In this document: piece after piece, positions 1-7,730 of the stretch
Layout of the letters: each line of letters starts with the position of its first letter
Position numbering within the stretch: the stretch's first letter is position 1
Assembly (NCBI GenBank): GCA_019246375.1
Contig: JAFAQO010000400.1
Location: 1 to 7,754, forward strand
Source of the DNA: Mycobacterium sp.
Lineage (GTDB): Bacteria; Actinomycetota; Actinomycetes; Mycobacteriales; Mycobacteriaceae
Direction: 5' to 3'
DNA: 7,754 nucleotides
Notes under the pieces: model-generated
The model's input: only the letters and a program-made list of their open reading frames with translations
The model's database searches: none
Told to the model about the DNA's origin: nothing
Made by a program: the position numbers and the translations under genes

Positions 1-154
1 CACCGGAGTGGTGTTCGCCGAACCATGCTTCGTCGAATCCCAGCCGGTCCAGCGCCACCACTCGCTCCATGTCGTATTCCAATGCGACCGTGGGCGATTG
101 GCCGGTCGGATGAAATGGCGTTATGAATACACCGAACTTCAGCGGACGGTTCAT
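1..154 (-). CDS. Luciferase-like (LLM class) monooxygenase, N-terminal fragment
   Basis: This is the first 51 codons of a gene that continues beyond the left edge. The translation opens MNRPLKFGVFITPFHPTGQS and ends near GFDEAWFGEHHSG. The strand-1 motif FGVF and the DEAWFGEHH motif are typical of the TIM-barrel bacterial luciferase-like oxidoreductases, which use reduced flavin (FMNH2) or coenzyme F420. The ATG (154-152) is preceded by GGAG five bases upstream. It overlaps the stop of the epoxide hydrolase gene as ATGA (154-151), so the two are probably translationally coupled in one transcript. The position matches M. tuberculosis Rv3618, annotated as a possible monooxygenase. Cofactor and substrate cannot be judged because the rest of the protein is missing. 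The family call is firm; the precise function is unknown. Confidence 0.88.
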   Translation of the reverse strand, partial: MNRPLKFGVFITPFHPTGQSPTVALEYDMERVVALDRLGFDEAWFGEHHSG

Positions 155-1140
155 GGCAGCTCCAACCCGGACCTCAAACTGGACAAGAACTCGAGCAGCA
201 CCTCATTGACCTTGTCGGGGCGTTCCTGTTGCAGCCAGTGTCCGGCACCGTCGATCATCACTTCGCGATACGGCCCGGTCACCACCTCAGCTGCTCGGGC
301 GCGCGACATGAACATCAGCGTGGGGTCGTCCGCGCCGCCGATGAAGAGCGCCGGCACCCCGATGGTGGCGCTCACTGGCTGCGCCATGATCTCCCAGTTG
401 CGGTCGAGGTTGCGGTACCAGTTCAGCCCGCCGGTGAAGCCCGTGCGGGTGAATTCGGCGATGTAGTGGTCGAGTTCGTCGGCGCTGATCCAGTCCGGCA
501 GAGCTTCCGGCTCGGGAAGCCGTTCGACGAAACCCTCCGGTCCCGGTTTGGCCATCCGTATAGCGGCCGCTTGGTCACCAGCCGGCCGCAACCCGCCCAT
601 CATGCGTCGCATGGTCTTCGCCGGATCGCTGCCGAGCTCGGCGTCGGCCACGCCGGCCTCCTGGAAATAGAGGATGTAGAAGAAGTTGTTGCCGAAGATC
701 CGGCTAAACGCCTGCGTCGGCGGCACCTGTGAGCGGGGCAGTGGCGGAACGCTCAGCCCCGCCACCGCGGCGACGCGGTCGGGATGCAGCTGCGCGGAGC
801 TCCACACCACCGGTGCGCCCCAATCGTGACCGACGAACACCGCTCGTGCGGCGCCGACGTCATCAAGCAGGCCGATCAGATCCGCGCTCAGCTCGGCGAT
901 GTTGTAGTCGGAGACGTTTTCGGGCCGGGTGGAGCGGCCGTATCCGCGCTGATCCGGTGCGAGGACGTGGTAGCCGGCGGCCGCCAGAACCGGAATCTGG
1001 TGGCGCCACGAATAAGACAGTTCGGGAAAACCGTGGGCCAGCACCACGACGGGTGCGCCGCGCTCACCGGCTTCAACTGTGTGCAACTGCACACCATTGG
1101 TTTCGATGGTGCGTTCGGTGGACGGGACGGTTTCGGGCAC
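151..1140 (-). CDS. ephA: Epoxide hydrolase, alpha/beta-hydrolase fold (EphA-like)
   Basis: The gene encodes a 329-residue alpha/beta-hydrolase that should open epoxides to vicinal diols through a covalent ester intermediate. Visible motifs are the oxyanion-hole HGFPE (36-40), the nucleophile Asp106 in GHDWG (104-108), lid-tyrosine candidates in FFYILYF (153-159) and Tyr242 in NWYRN, an acid candidate Asp272 in GGADDP, and the base His301 in GAGHW. No signal peptide is seen, so it is presumably cytosolic. I chose GTG at 1140: GGTGA lies just upstream, and the protein then starts close to where M. tuberculosis EphA does (about seven residues longer). The frame stays open to an ATG at 1323, but that would run through the intergenic region and into the divergent ftsH; GTG at 1158 is an alternative without a good ribosome binding site. 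The stop overlaps the downstream monooxygenase start by 4 bases. The physiological substrate is unknown; lipid detoxification is an inference. Confidence 0.9.
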   Translation of the reverse strand: MPETVPSTERTIETNGVQLHTVEAGERGAPVVVLAHGFPELSYSWRHQIPVLAAAGYHVLAPDQRGYGRSTRPENVSDYNIAELSADLIGLLDDVGAARAVFVGHDWGAPVVWSSAQLHPDRVAAVAGLSVPPLPRSQVPPTQAFSRIFGNNFFYILYFQEAGVADAELGSDPAKTMRRMMGGLRPAGDQAAAIRMAKPGPEGFVERLPEPEALPDWISADELDHYIAEFTRTGFTGGLNWYRNLDRNWEIMAQPVSATIGVPALFIGGADDPTLMFMSRARAAEVVTGPYREVMIDGAGHWLQQERPDKVNEVLLEFLSSLRSGLELP

Positions 1141-1295
1141 CGTCTCACCAAAGCACACGTCTGGCCTGGCCGCGACGGGTTCGGCGGTACCTTCATACCG
1201 CCGTCGGGAACAGTAGTTCGTTGGTCTAGCTGTAGCCTGGGATATTCCAGCAATCCGTATCGGGGAAGGACCTGGCCGGCCACGGCCGATGCTTG
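1141..1295. promoter_or_regulatory. Divergent intergenic region between ephA and ftsH
   Basis: These 155 bases separate the two divergent units and must hold both promoters, since no other gap precedes either gene. For ftsH the best -10 candidate fitting the mycobacterial TANNNT pattern is TAGCCT (1233-1238). TATTCC (1243-1248), with TTGGTC 16 bases upstream, is a weaker alternative. For ephA, TACTGT on the minus strand (1216-1211) fits TANNNT. None has a convincing -35 box. The GGCCGGCCACGGCCG stretch (1275-1289) is self-complementary and falls in the ftsH leader. In M. tuberculosis the espACD genes occupy the interval between these two genes; nothing of that kind is present here. Confidence 0.35.
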
Positions 1296-3641
<2,346 letters not shown>

Positions 3642-3655
3642 CAAAGGAGACTTCG

Positions 3656-4264
3656 ATGGCGCAGCCGAGATTTCGCGACGCGACTCGACACAAGGCGGTA
3701 TTCGATCAGGCACGCGCCGAGTCCGCGATCCGCGAGTTGCTCTGTGCTATCGGCGAGGATCCGGATCGGCATGGCCTGGAGGAAACCCCGGCCCGAGTTG
3801 CCCGGACATACCGGGAGATGTTCGCCGGGCTCTACACCGACCCCGACGCCGTGCTGGACACCACGTTCGACGAACAGCACGACGAATTGGTGATGGTCAA
3901 GGAGATTCCGCTCTACTCCACCTGCGAGCACCATCTGGTGTCGTTCCACGGGGTGGCCCATGTCGGATACATCCCCGGCCACGACGGCCGCGTGACCGGC
4001 CTGTCGAAGATCGCGCGACTAGTCGACCTCTACGCCAGGCGGCCACAGGTGCAAGAGCGGCTCACCGGCCAGATCGCCGATGCCCTGATGCGGAAACTCG
4101 ATCCGCGCGGCGCCATCGTCGTGATCGAGGCGGAGCACCTTTGTATGTCGATGCGCGGGGTGCGCAAGCCCGGCGCGGTCACCACGACCTCGGCGGTGCG
4201 CGGCCAGTTCAAGACAGATGCCGCATCTCGAGCCGAAGCGCTCGAACTCATCCTGCGCAAGTGA
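3656..4264 (+). CDS. folE: GTP cyclohydrolase I (type IA)
   Basis: The 202-residue enzyme converts GTP to 7,8-dihydroneopterin triphosphate and formate, the first committed step of folate synthesis, in the cytosol and normally as a homodecamer. The zinc site is visible: Cys90 and His93 in STCEHH and Cys163 in [11 protein letters not shown], with His92 and His161 as catalytic histidines. [16 protein letters not shown] and [10 protein letters not shown] are family signatures. The zinc cysteines are intact, so this is the classical FolE and not the type IB enzyme. The ATG at 3656 has a strong ribosome binding site, AAAGGAG (3643-3649), and lies 14 bases after the ftsH stop, suggesting independent high-level translation within the operon. 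Its stop overlaps the folP1 start as GTGA (4261-4264). Confidence 0.97.
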   Translation: MAQPRFRDATRHKAVFDQARAESAIRELLCAIGEDPDRHGLEETPARVARTYREMFAGLYTDPDAVLDTTFDEQHDELVMVKEIPLYSTCEHHLVSFHGVAHVGYIPGHDGRVTGLSKIARLVDLYARRPQVQERLTGQIADALMRKLDPRGAIVVIEAEHLCMSMRGVRKPGAVTTTSAVRGQFKTDAASRAEALELILRK

Positions 4265-5103
4265 GTACGACACGCGTGCAAGTTGTGGGCGTGGTCAACG
4301 TCACCAACGACTCGTTCTCTGATGGCGGGCGGTGTGTGAATCCTGACCGCGCCGTCGAGCACGGCCTGGCATTGGCTGCCGACGGTGCGACGATTATCGA
4401 CGTCGGTGGTGAGTCGACCCGGCCCGGCGCCGTCCGCATCGATCCGCGGGTAGAGACATCCCGAATCCTGCCCGTCGTCAAAGAGCTTGCGGCACAGGGC
4501 ATCACCGTCGCCATCGACACCATGCATGCGCAAGTCGCGCGGGCGGCGCTGGAGAACGGCGCCCAGATCGTCAACGATGTGTCCGGCGGACGCGCCGATC
4601 CGGCGATGACCGACCTGCTGGTCGAGGCCGGTGTGCCGTGGGTGTTGATGCACTGGCGATCGGTGTCCACTGAGCGCCCGCACGAGGTGCCGCACTACCG
4701 CGATGTGGTGGCTGAAGTGCGTGCTGAGCTGCTGGCCAGTGTCGATGACGCGGTCGCCGCCGGCGTTGATCCGGCGAACTTGGTGATCGACCCCGGGCTG
4801 GGATTCGCCAAGACGGCACAACATAATTGGGCGCTGCTGAACGCGCTGCCGGAGTTGGTCGCCACCGGTATCCCAGTACTGGTGGGGGCGTCACGTAAAC
4901 GGTTTCTCGGCACGTTACTTGCCGGACCCGACGGTGCGGTGCGACCGCCCGACGGAAGGGAGACGGCGACAGCGGTGATCTCCGCGCTGGCCGCTTTGCA
5001 CGGGGCGTGGGGGGTACGGGTGCACGACGTGCGTGCCTCGGCCGATGCGCTGAAAGTGGTAGCCGCGTGGACCCAAGCCGGATTGACAGGAAGCAATGGC
5101 TGA
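4261..5103 (+). CDS. folP1: Dihydropteroate synthase (sulfonamide/dapsone target)
   Basis: The 280-residue TIM-barrel enzyme condenses 6-hydroxymethyl-dihydropterin pyrophosphate with p-aminobenzoate to give dihydropteroate. Residues matching the active site known from M. tuberculosis FolP1 fall at the same numbers: Asn13 and Asp21 in [11 protein letters not shown], Asp86 in AIDT, Asn105 in VNDVSGG, Asp177 in DPGLGFAK, Lys213 in GASRKRF, and Arg253 with His255 in VRVHD. The pABA loop GGESTRPG has Thr53 and Pro55, the unmutated forms at the positions changed in dapsone-resistant M. leprae. The start is GTG at 4261, overlapping the folE stop. The reading frame stays open for about 1 kb upstream through folE and the ftsH tail, but that extension is a high-GC artefact. 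It overlaps folB by 8 bases. The catalytic set is complete, so this is the functional FolP1 and not the inactive FolP2-type paralogue. Confidence 0.97.
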   Translation: MSTTRVQVVGVVNVTNDSFSDGGRCVNPDRAVEHGLALAADGATIIDVGGESTRPGAVRIDPRVETSRILPVVKELAAQGITVAIDTMHAQVARAALENGAQIVNDVSGGRADPAMTDLLVEAGVPWVLMHWRSVSTERPHEVPHYRDVVAEVRAELLASVDDAVAAGVDPANLVIDPGLGFAKTAQHNWALLNALPELVATGIPVLVGASRKRFLGTLLAGPDGAVRPPDGRETATAVISALAALHGAWGVRVHDVRASADALKVVAAWTQAGLTGSNG

Positions 5104-5497
5104 CCGGATCGAGTTGCGCGGCTTGACGGTTCGCGGCCGACATGGCGTTTTCGAGCACGAGCGCGCCGACGGCCAGGACTTCGTGGTCGATATCACCGTA
5201 TGGATTGACCTGACTGACGCTGCCGCCAGCGACGACCTGTCGGAGACCTACGATTACGGCTCGCTGGCTCAGCGGGCGGTGAGCATCGTCGCCGGGCCGC
5301 CCCGAAACTTGATTGAAACCGTTGCCGGCGAGATTGCCGATGACGTAATGAACGACAAGCGGGTGCACGCGGTTGAGGTGGTGGTGCACAAGCCGCAGGC
5401 ACCGATCCCGCAGACGTTCACTGACGTGGCGGTGGTTGCCCGGCGGTCACGGCGTGGCGGCCGTGGTTCGGTGATTCCCGCCGGAGGTACCGCATGA
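5096..5497 (+). CDS. folB: Dihydroneopterin aldolase
   Basis: The 133-residue enzyme cleaves 7,8-dihydroneopterin to 6-hydroxymethyl-7,8-dihydropterin and glycolaldehyde, and family members can also epimerise the substrate. It acts as a cytosolic octamer in relatives. Conserved features are the N-terminal [17 protein letters not shown] with Glu22, TYDYGSLA with Tyr54, Glu74 in [11 protein letters not shown], and the catalytic Lys99 in [12 protein letters not shown]. The C-terminus ends in a short basic stretch (RRSRRGGRG). ATG at 5096 lies inside the 3' end of folP1 (8-base overlap) with AGGA four bases upstream, so translation is probably coupled. Its stop overlaps a short ORF as ATGA (5494-5497), where I would expect the folK start in the compact ancestral arrangement. 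Confidence 0.96.
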   Translation: MADRIELRGLTVRGRHGVFEHERADGQDFVVDITVWIDLTDAAASDDLSETYDYGSLAQRAVSIVAGPPRNLIETVAGEIADDVMNDKRVHAVEVVVHKPQAPIPQTFTDVAVVARRSRRGGRGSVIPAGGTA

Positions 5498-5565
5498 TTC
5501 GCGACGACGACGATGATGCCGGCGTAGCCGCCGTGGGGGTCCCCCCGCCCGCGGGGGAAGAGTAA
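5494..5565 (+). CDS. Mini-ORF of 23 codons bridging folB and folK (doubtful protein)
   Basis: The ORF starts ATGATTCGCG and reads [20 protein letters not shown] followed by GEE and a TAA stop. It has a very good ribosome binding site, GGAGG (5483-5487), six bases before the ATG, overlaps the folB stop as ATGA, and ends five bases before the folK ATG. It is not in frame with folK (77 bases between the two ATGs). Its first ten bases match the folK start (ATGACTCGCG) except for one, so it looks like a duplicated folK start left behind by insertion of the repeat at 5503-5565. The acidic, low-complexity peptide resembles no family I know. Translation through it may carry ribosomes on to folK; a function for the peptide itself is unlikely. 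Confidence 0.3.
   Translation: MIRDDDDDAGVAAVGVPPPAGEE
5503..5565. repeat. GC-rich palindromic repeat inserted between folB and folK
   Basis: The gap holds a sequence unlike the flanking genes. It has a CGACGACGATG... head, then GGGGGTCCCCCC (5535-5546), and perfect 7-base arms CCCCCGC (5542-5548) and GCGGGGG (5551-5557) separated by CC. The GGGGG at 5535-5539 can pair instead with the central C run, giving two alternative hairpins. The string resembles short dispersed GC-rich elements I remember from intergenic regions of slow-growing mycobacteria; that family assignment is from memory. The head partly matches the reverse complement of the repeat at 7692-7720 (GACGATG...GCGTAG). The right arm also supplies the purine-rich GGGGGAAGAG that serves as folK ribosome binding site. 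Confidence 0.55.
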
Positions 5566-5570
5566 CGCGT

Positions 5571-6125
5571 ATGACTCGCGTGGTGCTGTCCATCGGCTCG
5601 AATCTGGGGGACCGGTTGGCCCGACTCCAGTCGGTGGTCGACGGGCTGGGAGACACGGTGCAGGCGGTTTCGCCGGTGTACGAGACGGAGCCGTGGGGCG
5701 GAGTCGAGCAGGGACCGTTCCTCAACGCGGTGCTGATCGCCGACGAGCCGGCCTGCGACGGGCACGGCTGGTTGCGCCGCGCCCAGGAGTTCGAGCGGGC
5801 AGCGGATCGAGTACCCGGCCAGCGCTGGGGCCCGCGGTCTCTCGATGTGGACATGATCACCTGCTCGCGCGGCGACGTCGAAGTGTTCTCCCGCGAAAAC
5901 GGGCTCACGCTGCCACACCCACTGGCCCATCTGCGGGCCTTCGTAATGATCCCGTGGCTGGCCATCGAGCCCGATGCCGAGCTCACTGTGGCCGGACAGA
6001 AGCGGCCGATCGCCGCGCTGCTGGCCGAACTCGAGCCTGTCGACCGTGCCGGTGTGCGGTTGACCAACTTGGCGCTAAGCCGGCGAGAAGTCGGCAACGA
6101 GTCGCGTCTGACGCCGGAACCCTGA
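5571..6125 (+). CDS. folK: 6-hydroxymethyl-7,8-dihydropterin pyrophosphokinase
   Basis: The 184-residue enzyme transfers pyrophosphate from ATP to 6-hydroxymethyl-7,8-dihydropterin, producing the FolP1 substrate. Motifs in order are SIGSNLGDR (7-15), the YETEPWGGVEQGPFLNAV pterin/ATP loop (37-54), RRAQEFER (69-76), and RWGPRSLDVDM (85-95). Asp92 and Asp94 in the last should bind the two magnesium ions. LPHPLAHLRAFV (114-125) completes the active site. The C-terminal 20 or so residues are poorly conserved. ATG at 5571 is preceded by GGGGGAAGAG contributed by the upstream repeat. Unlike the other fol junctions, this gene no longer touches its upstream neighbour: 73 bases separate it from the folB stop. 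Its own stop shares one base with the next ATG (TGATG, 6123-6127). Confidence 0.96.
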   Translation: MTRVVLSIGSNLGDRLARLQSVVDGLGDTVQAVSPVYETEPWGGVEQGPFLNAVLIADEPACDGHGWLRRAQEFERAADRVPGQRWGPRSLDVDMITCSRGDVEVFSRENGLTLPHPLAHLRAFVMIPWLAIEPDAELTVAGQKRPIAALLAELEPVDRAGVRLTNLALSRREVGNESRLTPEP

Positions 6126-6601
6126 TGGGGCCGACACGTAAACGTGACCTGACGGCCGCGGTGCTCTGCGCTGGGGCCCTGGGTTATCTGCTGGTGGTGC
6201 TGTTATACCGGTGGTTTCCGCCGATAACGGTTTGGACCGGTGTGTCATTGCTTGCGGTCGGCGTAGCCGAAGCTGTGTGGGGCCGCCACGTGCGGGCAAA
6301 AATCAACGACGGCGAGATTGGCGACGGAGCTGGCCGGCTCCATCCACTGACAGTGGCCCGCAGCTTGATGATCGCCAAGGCGTCGGCCTGGGTCGGCGCG
6401 CTCATGATGGGTTGGTGGATTGCGGTGTTGGTGTACTTGTTGCCGCGTCGATCGACGGTGCGGGTTGCCGGCGAAGACACTGCAGGCACCGTCGTGGCGG
6501 CTATCAGCGCACTGGCTCTCGTCGTTGCCGCGCTGTGGCTGCAGCATTGCTGCAAGTCGCCGTGGGATCCGTCCGAGCACGGCGAGGGCGCGGAGAATTA
6601 A
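6125..6601 (+). CDS. DUF3180 family four-helix membrane protein (Rv3605c-like)
   Basis: The 158-residue integral membrane protein has four predicted helices at about 9-28, 34-53, 82-106 and 119-139. A basic N-terminus (MGPTRKRD) and a basic LPRRS turn near 106-110 suggest both ends are cytoplasmic. A hydrophilic loop between helices 2 and 3 contains NDGEIGDGAGRLHPLTVARS. Helix 4 ends in LQHCCKSPWDP, whose paired cysteines also occur in the M. tuberculosis Rv3605c sequence as I remember it. The family is actinobacterial and routinely sits just after folK, but its function is not known. Possible roles tied to folate or membrane biology are only guilt by association. The ATG overlaps the folK stop by one base, so it belongs to the same operon and closes it. 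Confidence 0.9.
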   Translation: MGPTRKRDLTAAVLCAGALGYLLVVLLYRWFPPITVWTGVSLLAVGVAEAVWGRHVRAKINDGEIGDGAGRLHPLTVARSLMIAKASAWVGALMMGWWIAVLVYLLPRRSTVRVAGEDTAGTVVAAISALALVVAALWLQHCCKSPWDPSEHGEGAEN

Positions 6602-6606
6602 GTCAG

Positions 6607-6623
6607 CCCGGTGGCGGGCCGGG
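6607..6623 (+). terminator. Weak hairpin after the folate operon
   Basis: CCCGG (6607-6611) and CCGGG (6619-6623) can form a 5-base-pair GC stem with a 7-base loop, starting five bases after the last stop codon of the operon. No T-tract follows. It sits where an operon terminator would be expected, but short GC stems arise easily by chance in this base composition. Confidence 0.2.
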
Positions 6624-6705
6624 AAACGGTCCGAGGAGCAGGCGGGCCATCAATCCAGGTGAGAAGGGCCGGAGTGCGGCGACACGTGGAATTACTTCTC
6701 CCCGG

Positions 6706-6711
6706 TAGAGT
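6706..6711 (+). promoter_or_regulatory. -10 box TAGAGT of a probable leaderless promoter
   Basis: TAGAGT fits the mycobacterial -10 pattern TANNNT and ends exactly six bases before the ATG at 6718. Transcription should therefore begin at or next to the A of the start codon, giving a leaderless mRNA, a common class in mycobacteria. No Shine-Dalgarno lies near this ATG, which supports the reading. No clear -35 box is seen; the palindrome CACGTG occupies 6683-6688 at about the right distance. The same ten bases, CGGTAGAGTC, recur upstream of the gene at 7731. Confidence 0.6.
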
Positions 6712-6717
6712 CACACC

Positions 6718-7632
6718 ATGACCGTACCGTCCCGCGGCGCCTGGGTGCGGCGCGGCGGCCGCGGGCCCGGTTGGCTGCTGTTGACGGCGTTGCTGGTCCT
6801 CGCCATTGCAGCGAGTTCCGCATTGGTCTTCACCGATCGGGTGGAACTGCTCAAGTTCGCGGTCATCCTTGCGCTGTGGGCCGCCGTCGTCGCCGCGTTC
6901 GTGTCGGTGATCTGCCGCCGGCAAAGTGACGAGGACCAGGCGCGGGTGTGTGATCTGAAGCTGGTGTACGACCTGCAACTGGACCGGGAAATATCGGCTC
7001 GCCGCGAATATGAGCTGACCGTAGAATCGCAGCTGCGTCGTGAGCTGGCCTCTGAGTTGCATGCCCAGGCTGCCGACGAGGTTGCTGCGCTGCGCGCGGA
7101 GCTGGCGGCGCTGCGGATGAGCCTTGAGCTTCTATTCGAAACCGAGCCTGGTCAGCGCCCTGCGCTGGAGACCGAACGCGCCACCACGCACGGCGACAGT
7201 CAATGGGCCAACGACAGCGACAAAACGCCCGGCGAGTGGGTGTCCCGCAATCGGGTGACATCGGTGCGCGCGGAAACCACTCCCAATCGCGCAGCGGAGA
7301 ACTCGATCATCGACGTAGCGGAGGAACCGGTGCCCCGGCAACCGGCGGCCGATGCCGCAGAGGCGTACCGCGGCGCCGAGACCTATCCGCTTGTCGACGC
7401 ATTCCAGGCGCCCGAGGCCGAATCCGAACCGGATACACCAAGGCCGATGTCGGTTGCGCGGTCGGCGACCGCTGAGCCCGAGCCTGCGGCTGCGGCACGG
7501 CACCGCAGCGCGAAGCAGGAGTCGGGCGACCAAGGCCCGCAAACTTATGGCCAGTCGGTAGCCGACCTGCTGGCGCGGTTGCGAGCCCAGGTAGGCGGAG
7601 CTGCTCGGCGTCGGCGTCGCGCGGCTGAATAA
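6718..7632 (+). CDS. Membrane-hairpin/coiled-coil protein (Rv3604c-like, DUF6779)
   Basis: The 304-residue protein matches the Ala/Arg-rich M. tuberculosis protein Rv3604c in its N-terminal half. A basic N-terminus (WVRRGGRG) precedes two closely spaced membrane helices, about 19-38 and 45-66, which should form a hairpin with both ends in the cytoplasm. Residues about 70-140 are strongly helical with coiled-coil character (LKLVYDLQLDREISARREYE, then ELASELHAQAADEVAALRAE). Residues 145-280 are low-complexity and probably disordered. The end has a short amphipathic helix, QSVADLLARLRAQV, and a basic AARRRRRAAE tail. The N-terminal half and the final helix look conserved and the middle variable, suggesting a membrane scaffold or partner-binding protein. 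No enzymatic motif is visible and the function is unknown. It appears to have its own leaderless promoter, so it is probably separate from the folate operon. Confidence 0.88.
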   Translation: MTVPSRGAWVRRGGRGPGWLLLTALLVLAIAASSALVFTDRVELLKFAVILALWAAVVAAFVSVICRRQSDEDQARVCDLKLVYDLQLDREISARREYELTVESQLRRELASELHAQAADEVAALRAELAALRMSLELLFETEPGQRPALETERATTHGDSQWANDSDKTPGEWVSRNRVTSVRAETTPNRAAENSIIDVAEEPVPRQPAADAAEAYRGAETYPLVDAFQAPEAESEPDTPRPMSVARSATAEPEPAAAARHRSAKQESGDQGPQTYGQSVADLLARLRAQVGGAARRRRRAAE

Positions 7633-7633
7633 G

Positions 7634-7662
7634 GCCACTACGCGGCCCGCATCGTCGCACGG
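7634..7662. repeat. Direct repeat, copy 1 (29 bases)
   Basis: The copy begins GCCACTACGCGGCCCGCATC and is identical over 29 bases to 7692-7720. It starts one base after the stop codon of the preceding gene. After it, CTGGAGCTGATGACCG (7663-7678) loosely matches the bases following copy 2 (TAGAGTCTTGGTGACCG), so the duplication may extend to about 45 bases with a period of 58. It contains GCATCGTCGC, which as I recall is common in mycobacterial intergenic repeats that also carry CTCCTCCTC, as seen here at 7681-7689. Confidence 0.85.
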
Positions 7663-7691
7663 CTGGAGCTGATGACCGCGCTCCTCCTCGC

Positions 7692-7720
7692 GCCACTACG
7701 CGGCCCGCATCGTCGCACGG
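7692..7720. repeat. Direct repeat, copy 2 (29 bases)
   Basis: This is an exact second copy of 7634-7662, 58 bases downstream. It is preceded by GCGCTCCTCCTCGC and followed directly by the TAGAGT box and the probable start of the next gene. Its reverse complement shares GACGATG and GCGTAG, at matching spacing, with the repeat between folB and folK, suggesting a common element family. Confidence 0.85.
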
Positions 7721-7726
7721 TAGAGT
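7721..7726 (+). promoter_or_regulatory. -10-like TAGAGT upstream of the right-edge gene
   Basis: TAGAGT fits TANNNT and lies within the same ten bases, CGGTAGAGTC, as the box at 6706-6711. It ends four bases before a GTG at 7731, slightly closer than ideal for a leaderless start. The shared string and similar placement argue for a real promoter; the tight spacing and lack of a -35 box argue for caution. Confidence 0.4.
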
Positions 7727-7730
7727 CTTG

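Noticed and set aside
8..466. Plus-strand ORF across the monooxygenase and epoxide hydrolase genes.
   Set aside because: It is antisense to two well-supported coding regions and shows no domain or start signal.
5535..5557. Rho-independent terminator between folB and folK.
   Set aside because: The hairpin arms are strong, but no T-tract follows (GAAGAGTAACG). It lies inside an operon whose downstream gene has no other visible promoter, so a repeat element is the better reading.
5693..6124. Upstream extension of the DUF3180 ORF through folK.
   Set aside because: It is entirely within folK in another frame. The ATG at 6125 gives the expected basic N-terminus and TGATG coupling.
7634..7720. CRISPR array.
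   Set aside because: There are only two 29-base copies, the sequence contains codon-like GC-rich strings, no cas genes are near, and the intervening 29 bases partly resemble the flank of the second copy. It is a duplicated intergenic repeat.
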